Virus record (IMG/VR): IMGVR_UViG_3300048927_000766
Coordinates: 1 to 40,957 of that record
Strand: one strand, 5' to 3'
Source of the DNA: a virus
Length of the DNA: 40,957 nt
This document shows, in pieces, positions 37,453 to 40,957 of the stretch (positions are counted from its first letter, which is position 1; each line of letters opens with the position of its first letter). The position numbers and the translations under genes were made by a program. The notes under the pieces are model-generated. The model saw only the letters and a list, made by a program, of their open reading frames with translations. It had not been told where the DNA came from and ran no database searches.

Positions 37453-38685
37453 ATGTCGGCAGGCACCATCACCCTGACAAACGGGTCCGCTATTGTTGGC
37501 GGTTCCGGAACCTCATTCGCAGCAGAACTCGCCGCAGGTGATTTTATTGTCTCTACTGTGGGCGGCGTGACGTATACATTGCCCGTAAAATCGGTAGAGA
37601 GTAATGCGCAACTTACGCTGGTCAGCAACTTTACCGGGCCAACGCAATCGGGCGCAGCCTGGTCAGCTGTCCCCCGCGTGGCGCTGAACATGGTAACTGC
37701 TGCACTGGTGGCGCAAAGTGCTGAAGCGCTGCGAGGACTGAATTACGACAAACAGAACTGGCAAAGCATTTTTTCCGGAACCGGAAATGTAACGGTAACT
37801 CTGCCGGATGGAACGACATGGACTGGCCCCGCCTGGAATAGCATTACCACATCGCTATCAGGCAAGGCGGAAAAAGGTGCAAACAGCGACATTACATCTC
37901 TAAGCGGACTCACTACAGCGCTATCTGTAGCACAGGGCGGCACAGGTTCTAAAAACGCAACAGGCGCTCGCACAAACCTCGGTTTAGGAAACTGCGCCAC
38001 CAGGGACGTTGGAATAGGTGCGGGAACGGTCGCCGCGGGTGATGATTCGCGGCTCGGCACAGTGAACGGGAAGAGCGGGGGAACGCTGACAACACCATCA
38101 CTTTTTACATCGGCATATTCGACTAACGCAGGCAATAAAGTAGGAATGCAGTCATTTGACACTAGCACTATTGGAGGTGTTATTGGCAGGACTTCATTCC
38201 AGTATTTTAACGATGCCGGGTATATCGGGGCAAGACGTGGTGGCAGCACGAACATCCAGGACATGGCTATAGGAATAGATAAAGCCAACGGTACATGGGT
38301 TACATGGATTTTTTCTGAGGGCGGTAACGCCACAGCCAGCAATGGTTCATGGATAAATAATTCCGATAAGCATATCAAAACGAATATTAAGCGAGTTGAA
38401 AACCCTCTCGATAAGATGCGTATGGTACGTGGGTGCACATGGGATCGACTGGACAACGCTCCTCCGGGTCAGGGTTTTATCGCGCAGGAGTTGATGGAGG
38501 TAATGCCGACTGCAGTTTTTGAAGGCGGGGCTACTGAGCTTATGGATGGCACAATAGTAGAGAAAACATTAGCAGTCGATGTTGCTGGTGCGGCCGCAGC
38601 GCTTCACCATGAGGCGATTCTGGCTTTAATGGATCAAGTTGCTGATTTAAAGAAAAAACTCGATGCGTTTCAGTCTGGAAGCTGA
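37453..38685 (+). CDS. Tail fibre with C-terminal S74 intramolecular chaperone
   Basis: A 410-aa protein. Residues 1-85 resemble the N-terminus of Enterobacter/Salmonella side-tail fibres (SAGTITLTNGSAIVGGSGTS), followed by a repetitive shaft with LSVAQGGTGSKNATGARTNL. From about 300 it carries a peptidase S74 domain (NNSDKHIKTNIKRVENPL, Ser304 and Lys309, then QGFIAQELMEVMPTAV), which trimerises the fibre and cleaves itself off. It ends in a coiled coil (ALMDQVADLKKKLDAF). Confidence 0.88.
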   Translation: MSAGTITLTNGSAIVGGSGTSFAAELAAGDFIVSTVGGVTYTLPVKSVESNAQLTLVSNFTGPTQSGAAWSAVPRVALNMVTAALVAQSAEALRGLNYDKQNWQSIFSGTGNVTVTLPDGTTWTGPAWNSITTSLSGKAEKGANSDITSLSGLTTALSVAQGGTGSKNATGARTNLGLGNCATRDVGIGAGTVAAGDDSRLGTVNGKSGGTLTTPSLFTSAYSTNAGNKVGMQSFDTSTIGGVIGRTSFQYFNDAGYIGARRGGSTNIQDMAIGIDKANGTWVTWIFSEGGNATASNGSWINNSDKHIKTNIKRVENPLDKMRMVRGCTWDRLDNAPPGQGFIAQELMEVMPTAVFEGGATELMDGTIVEKTLAVDVAGAAAALHHEAILALMDQVADLKKKLDAFQSGS

Positions 38686-38688
38686 AGA

Positions 38689-38725
38689 AGCCGCCGCCCG
38701 TCGCATATAAAAACGGGAGGCGGCT
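38689..38725. terminator. Strong hairpin at the end of the late operon
   Basis: AGCCGCC-g-CCCGT and ACGGG-a-GGCGGCT form 12 pairs with one internal G/A mismatch around an A+T-rich loop. There is no T-tract on either strand. It begins just after the fibre stop and may act in transcript processing or partial termination between the converging late operon and dinI-like gene. Confidence 0.5.
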
Positions 38726-38779
38726 GGTTGCTCAGTGTTCATGCCCGAACAAACGCCGGAAATATTACACGAGTAAAAT

Positions 38780-39046
38780 TCAAAGCCCAACCTGACGAAC
38801 GGTCGGGAACTCAGATACCAACCACAGATCGGATTCTTCAAACATTTCCTCCAGCATGCGGTTCAGTTTTTCCCGATCGCTTTTGCTGGCATCGCTATTC
38901 AAGCCGTTTGCCTGCATTGGCTTCACCTTAACTTCGGCATCAGGGAAAATCTGGTGTACCCGCTTCGTCAGCTCGGCCAGAATGATCTCTCTGGCACCTT
39001 CGAGCCCCTCAACATTACGCTTGTCATAAACCAGCTCAACAAACAT
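38780..39046 (-). CDS. DinI-like SOS protein
   Basis: An 88-aa acidic protein of the DinI family (MFVELVYDKRNVEGLEGARE, then LTKRVHQIFPDAEVKVKPMQ, and LEEMFEESDLWL). E. coli DinI stabilises or modulates RecA filaments and so tunes LexA, UmuD and CI cleavage. The ATG at 39046 has a GGAGG ribosome-binding site. A LexA box overlapping a good promoter lies directly upstream, so it is SOS-induced. Prophage DinI homologues may adjust prophage induction. Confidence 0.93.
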   Translation of the reverse strand: MFVELVYDKRNVEGLEGAREIILAELTKRVHQIFPDAEVKVKPMQANGLNSDASKSDREKLNRMLEEMFEESDLWLVSEFPTVRQVGL

Positions 39047-39065
39047 CACGATCCTCCATGCAAAC

Positions 39066-39094
39066 TTGATCTGCAAAACCAAAAATACTACTGT
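39066..39094 (+). promoter_or_regulatory. Rightward promoter over the LexA box
   Basis: TTGATC (39066-39071), a 17-base spacer and TACTGT (39089-39094). It would transcribe the 79-aa and UmuD'-like genes, and its -10 box overlaps the LexA box. Confidence 0.55.
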
Positions 39095-39110
39095 ATATGC
39101 ATACAGTCAA
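39082..39110 (-). promoter_or_regulatory. Promoter of the dinI-like gene
   Basis: On the minus strand TTGACT (39110-39105) and TATTTT (39087-39082) are separated by 17 bases. The LexA box fills the spacer. Confidence 0.75.
39091..39106. promoter_or_regulatory. LexA (SOS) box
   Basis: CTGTATATGCATACAG matches the CTGT-N8-ACAG consensus with an alternating A/T-rich centre. It lies between divergent genes and overlaps both predicted promoters, so LexA should repress both directions. Confidence 0.93.
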
Positions 39111-39131
39111 CGATGAAGTGAGGGTGCTCTT

Positions 39132-39371
39132 ATGCCTCGTCAACCTGATATCCACGCCGCATTTATAGCGTCAATCCAACAGAATCCAAAGGGCTACCTT
39201 TGTCTTAATACAGATAAGTTCATAACTGAACTACGTCAAAGAAACTGGCATTTCAGCCAGGCAGACGCTAACGCATGGATTGAGAGATACCAGCCAGATT
39301 TTGCTGATAAGACGAAGGACGGTAGTGATAACCGTTACTGGATATTGCGCAACATGGGGAGGGTTTTCTGA
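39132..39371 (+). CDS. 79-aa SOS-linked phage protein, unknown
   Basis: A mixed helical protein (MPRQPDIHAAFIASIQQNPKG, LNTDKFITELRQRNWHFSQA, WIERYQPDFADKT). I recall similar ORFs in many E. coli and Salmonella prophages paired with the next gene, but no function is known to me. Its position 26 bases after a LexA box suggests SOS induction. Its stop overlaps the next start (TGATG). Confidence 0.7.
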   Translation: MPRQPDIHAAFIASIQQNPKGYLCLNTDKFITELRQRNWHFSQADANAWIERYQPDFADKTKDGSDNRYWILRNMGRVF

Positions 39372-39691
39372 TGGGATTTCCCTCACCGGCTATGGATTAT
39401 CAAGAACAGCGGTTAACCATCGATCTGCTATGCGGAATTGATGGGAACTGCAGAGTAATAGAAACGACATGTGGCTGGGCTGTGATTAACGTTGCACTAA
39501 GACCAGAGCAGGGAGATACGCTATTGGTCAGAATGGATAACAGGAACGAGTTTGCAAAGCTTTACGGGTCAGCATTGATAACTGAAGATGGCGAAGCGAT
39601 AGAAGGCGATGCGCTGGATGACGTAGAGGTTTTTGGCGTGCTAACGCATAGTCTTAACAGGGTGGGTAACGATGATTGCCCGGCAATTTAA
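39371..39691 (+). CDS. UmuD'-like protein lacking the catalytic dyad
   Basis: A 106-aa protein. It begins MGFPSPAMDYQEQRLTIDLL, which matches UmuD exactly from the self-cleavage point (Cys24/Gly25) onward. The C-terminal DALDDVEVFGVLTH parallels DTLDVFGVVIH of UmuD. The Ser60 and Lys97 equivalents are absent (the region reads TTCGWAVINV and FAKLYGSALI), so it cannot be a protease. It resembles a ready-made UmuD' as in P1 HumD, but more diverged. No UmuC partner is encoded here. It might act on host Pol V or on CI/LexA cleavage. Confidence 0.7.
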   Translation: MGFPSPAMDYQEQRLTIDLLCGIDGNCRVIETTCGWAVINVALRPEQGDTLLVRMDNRNEFAKLYGSALITEDGEAIEGDALDDVEVFGVLTHSLNRVGNDDCPAI

Positions 39692-39751
39692 AGCAGGGTT
39701 CAACCATCATTTCACCATCGTTTCGCCATCATAATTTTGCTTAGACAAAAA

Positions 39752-39775
39752 ACCAGCCATAAGAGGCTGGTTTTC
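39752..39775 (-). terminator. tRNA-Pro terminator (bidirectional)
   Basis: On the minus strand AACCAGCC-tcttat-GGCTGGTT is followed by TTTTG, just downstream of the tRNA. On the plus strand it also ends in TTTT, after the UmuD'-like gene. The left part of this region is the likely prophage-host boundary. Confidence 0.85.
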
Positions 39776-39785
39776 AGTGTGTTTT

Positions 39786-39862
39786 TGGTCGGCACGAGAG
39801 GATTTGAACCTCCGACCCCCGACACCCCATGACGGTGCGCTACCAGGCTGCGCTACGTGCCG
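39786..39862 (-). tRNA. proL: tRNA-Pro (GGG), probable prophage attachment target
   Basis: A 77-nt gene read on the minus strand, with a CGGCACG acceptor stem pairing with CGTGCCG, a GGTTCAAAT T-loop, an encoded 3' CCA (39788-39786), and an ATGGGGT anticodon loop with anticodon GGG. It is intact. In E. coli the proL tRNA also follows yejM, so the gene order is ancestral. Its 3' end faces the prophage, and the integrase is at the far end. The phage therefore probably integrated into the tRNA 3' half and restored it; the duplicate att core would be left of base 1. Confidence 0.95.
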
Positions 39863-39913
39863 ACGCATAAAAAGAATACTACTCGATTCCGTTTTGAATG
39901 CAAGGGAATCTGT

Positions 39914-39944
39914 CGCTAACTGGTTTATTATTAATCAGTTAGCG
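39914..39944 (-). repeat. Inverted repeat at the yejM stop
   Basis: CGCTAACTG (39914-39922) and CAGTTAGCG (39936-39944) form a perfect 9-bp stem around an A+T-rich loop, including the end of yejM. There is no T-tract. It may be a processing or stability hairpin between yejM and the tRNA. Confidence 0.5.
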
Positions 39945-40957
39945 ATGAAGCGCTTCTCATCCGTCAGGACCTGAAGCAGCAGGCTCAGCTGCGGTTTCTG
40001 ATCTTTCAGCCGTTCGCCCTGCAGATTATACGTCTGATAATTCCCGTTGCTGTTCAGCACCAGCGTCAGCTTCGGCGTGGTGACTACCAGCGTATTATTC
40101 CCCGCCGCCGTCACCCAGCTGTGGCGGCGCGCGGCGCTGAAGAGATCCTGCCCCTGCGAATATTCGTTTGCTGGCGTGCTGACGTGCAGCAGGCGTTGCA
40201 TCAGGGTGGTCATCACATCTTTATGCTCGGTGAGCATATTGATGCGCTGCGCCGGGGTGCCAGGCCAGTGGATCACCAGCGGAACCTGCAGATTCGGGCG
40301 AGACCAGCTCATACTCTTCGTCTCGTCACCTAGCGGGATGCCATGGCCCGCGGTCACGATCACCACGGTGTTGTCCAGCTTGCCCGACTCGCGAAGCGCG
40401 TCAAGCACGCGGCCTATCTGCGCATCAACATCGCCAGCCGCGCGGCCGTAGCGGCGCGCAAAGTCACTCTTATTGCTGTTGGCAAGCGTTGTGCCGTTAA
40501 AGGCAACCCATGAGAACCAGCGGTTATCTTCCTGGGCGTAGCGCTGCAGCCAGTTTATCCACTGGCCGGCGGTCTGCGCGTCGGACTGATTTTGCGCCGT
40601 CGGCAGTGAGAAATCGGACAGCAGCGCCTGACGGTAAAGCGGGCTGTTAAAGCCATCGGAGGAGAACAACCCTAACTGATAGCCTTGCTGATTCAGCCCG
40701 GTGATCAGCGCCGCAGGCGTGCGGGTAGACAGTACGCCGTCCATGTAGCCAGCTGAAATGCCATAGAAGAGGCCAAAGATGCCCGCATCGGCGGTGTTAC
40801 CGGAGCTCATATGCTGAGTAAACGAGACGTTCTGACTCGCGAAAGCGGCCAGCGCCGGCATCTGCTTCTCGAAACGGGAATAGTTCAGGCCATCGACGGT
40901 GATCAGCAGGACGTTTTGCCCGCGCCCCATATCGCGGTAGTTCAGGTCGCTCAGAGG
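39935..40957 (-). CDS. yejM: YejM/PbgA/LapC, C-terminal part (host gene, 5' end outside the window)
   Basis: The host inner-membrane protein that senses LPS and controls LpxC turnover through LapB. Only the periplasmic sulfatase-fold domain is present (340 codons): LLITVDGLNYSRFEKQMPAL, FGLFYGISAGYMDGVLSTRT, VPLVIHWPGTPAQRINMLTE, ending LTDEKRFIAN. The frame is open to the window edge, so the N-terminal membrane domain lies beyond 40957. It is very similar to E. coli YejM. The gene is undisturbed by the prophage. Confidence 0.95.
   Translation of the reverse strand, partial: PLSDLNYRDMGRGQNVLLITVDGLNYSRFEKQMPALAAFASQNVSFTQHMSSGNTADAGIFGLFYGISAGYMDGVLSTRTPAALITGLNQQGYQLGLFSSDGFNSPLYRQALLSDFSLPTAQNQSDAQTAGQWINWLQRYAQEDNRWFSWVAFNGTTLANSNKSDFARRYGRAAGDVDAQIGRVLDALRESGKLDNTVVIVTAGHGIPLGDETKSMSWSRPNLQVPLVIHWPGTPAQRINMLTEHKDVMTTLMQRLLHVSTPANEYSQGQDLFSAARRHSWVTAAGNNTLVVTTPKLTLVLNSNGNYQTYNLQGERLKDQKPQLSLLLQVLTDEKRFIAN

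Noticed and set aside
37743-38456. 237-aa minus-strand ORF opposite the tail-fibre gene
   Set aside because: It is a shadow of the S74 fibre gene. The plus-strand frame has clear domains while this one is Pro/Val/Ser-rich without motifs.
1-40957. CRISPR array, insertion sequence, retron or diversity-generating element
   Set aside because: I saw no regularly spaced direct repeats other than the iterons, no transposase, and no reverse transcriptase motif in any frame.

Overview
The window is an almost complete lambdoid prophage of an Enterobacterales bacterium. Its right junction with the host chromosome is at a proline tRNA gene. Two things place the host in this order. The last kilobase is the C-terminal part of yejM (pbgA/lapC), the cardiolipin-binding inner-membrane regulator of LPS synthesis, and beside it lies tRNA-Pro(GGG), an arrangement I recall as yejM-proL in E. 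coli. I cannot fix the genus from sequence alone. The integrase gene ends exactly at base 1, so the left attachment site lies just outside the window. The prophage therefore fills roughly bases 1-39,785 and looks intact: I see no insertion sequence and no frameshifted essential gene.

Layout. Bases 1-5071 (minus strand) are the left early operon: integrase, excisionase, and a tightly overlapping series of small accessory genes, including a ParB-like protein. Bases 5072-5824 hold no convincing gene but do hold a pL promoter with three operators, a strongly folded leader RNA and the repressor terminator. Bases 5825-6861 are the lambda-type immunity switch (cI, three right operators, pR/pRM, cro). 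Bases 6903-13545 (plus strand) are the right early operon: a YmfL/CII-like regulator, a replication initiator with an internal iteron origin, a PerC-like protein, an MT-A70 adenine methyltransferase, a LexA-N-like protein, RusA, a Rha/KilAC protein, a DUF968 protein and a DUF1133 protein at the Q position. Bases 13546-13660 carry a possible late promoter and two terminators. Bases 13702-15326 are the lysis cassette (two holin-like proteins, GH108 endolysin, Rz/Rz1).

Bases 15647-18549 are an accessory stretch between lysis and packaging: a small membrane ORF, a strong RNA stem-loop, two overlapping glycosyltransferase-like genes (three apparent glycosyltransferase domains), an HNH nuclease and a small protein. 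The probable cos region, with an 11-G run, follows. Bases 18736-25014 are an HK97-type head module: TerS, TerL, portal, protease, a capsid with the HK97 cross-linking residues, and connectors. Bases 25011-38685 are a lambda/HK97-type siphovirus tail module with a GGGAAAG frameshift site, two lipoprotein morons, J, and an S74-chaperoned fibre. Bases 38780-39691 are a divergent LexA-controlled pair of units: DinI-like on the minus strand, and a 79-aa protein plus a UmuD'-like protein lacking the catalytic dyad on the plus strand.

How it works together. CI holds pL and pR off through six operators, and SOS-triggered self-cleavage of CI would induce both early operons. No N gene is visible, while intrinsic terminators recur along the late operon, so processivity must come from elsewhere. 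The folded pL leader (a put-like antitermination RNA is possible) and the DUF1133 protein at the Q position are the candidates. The parts I find least explained are the glycosyltransferase cassette with its structured upstream RNA, the pL leader, and the SOS-controlled inactive UmuD'-like protein.
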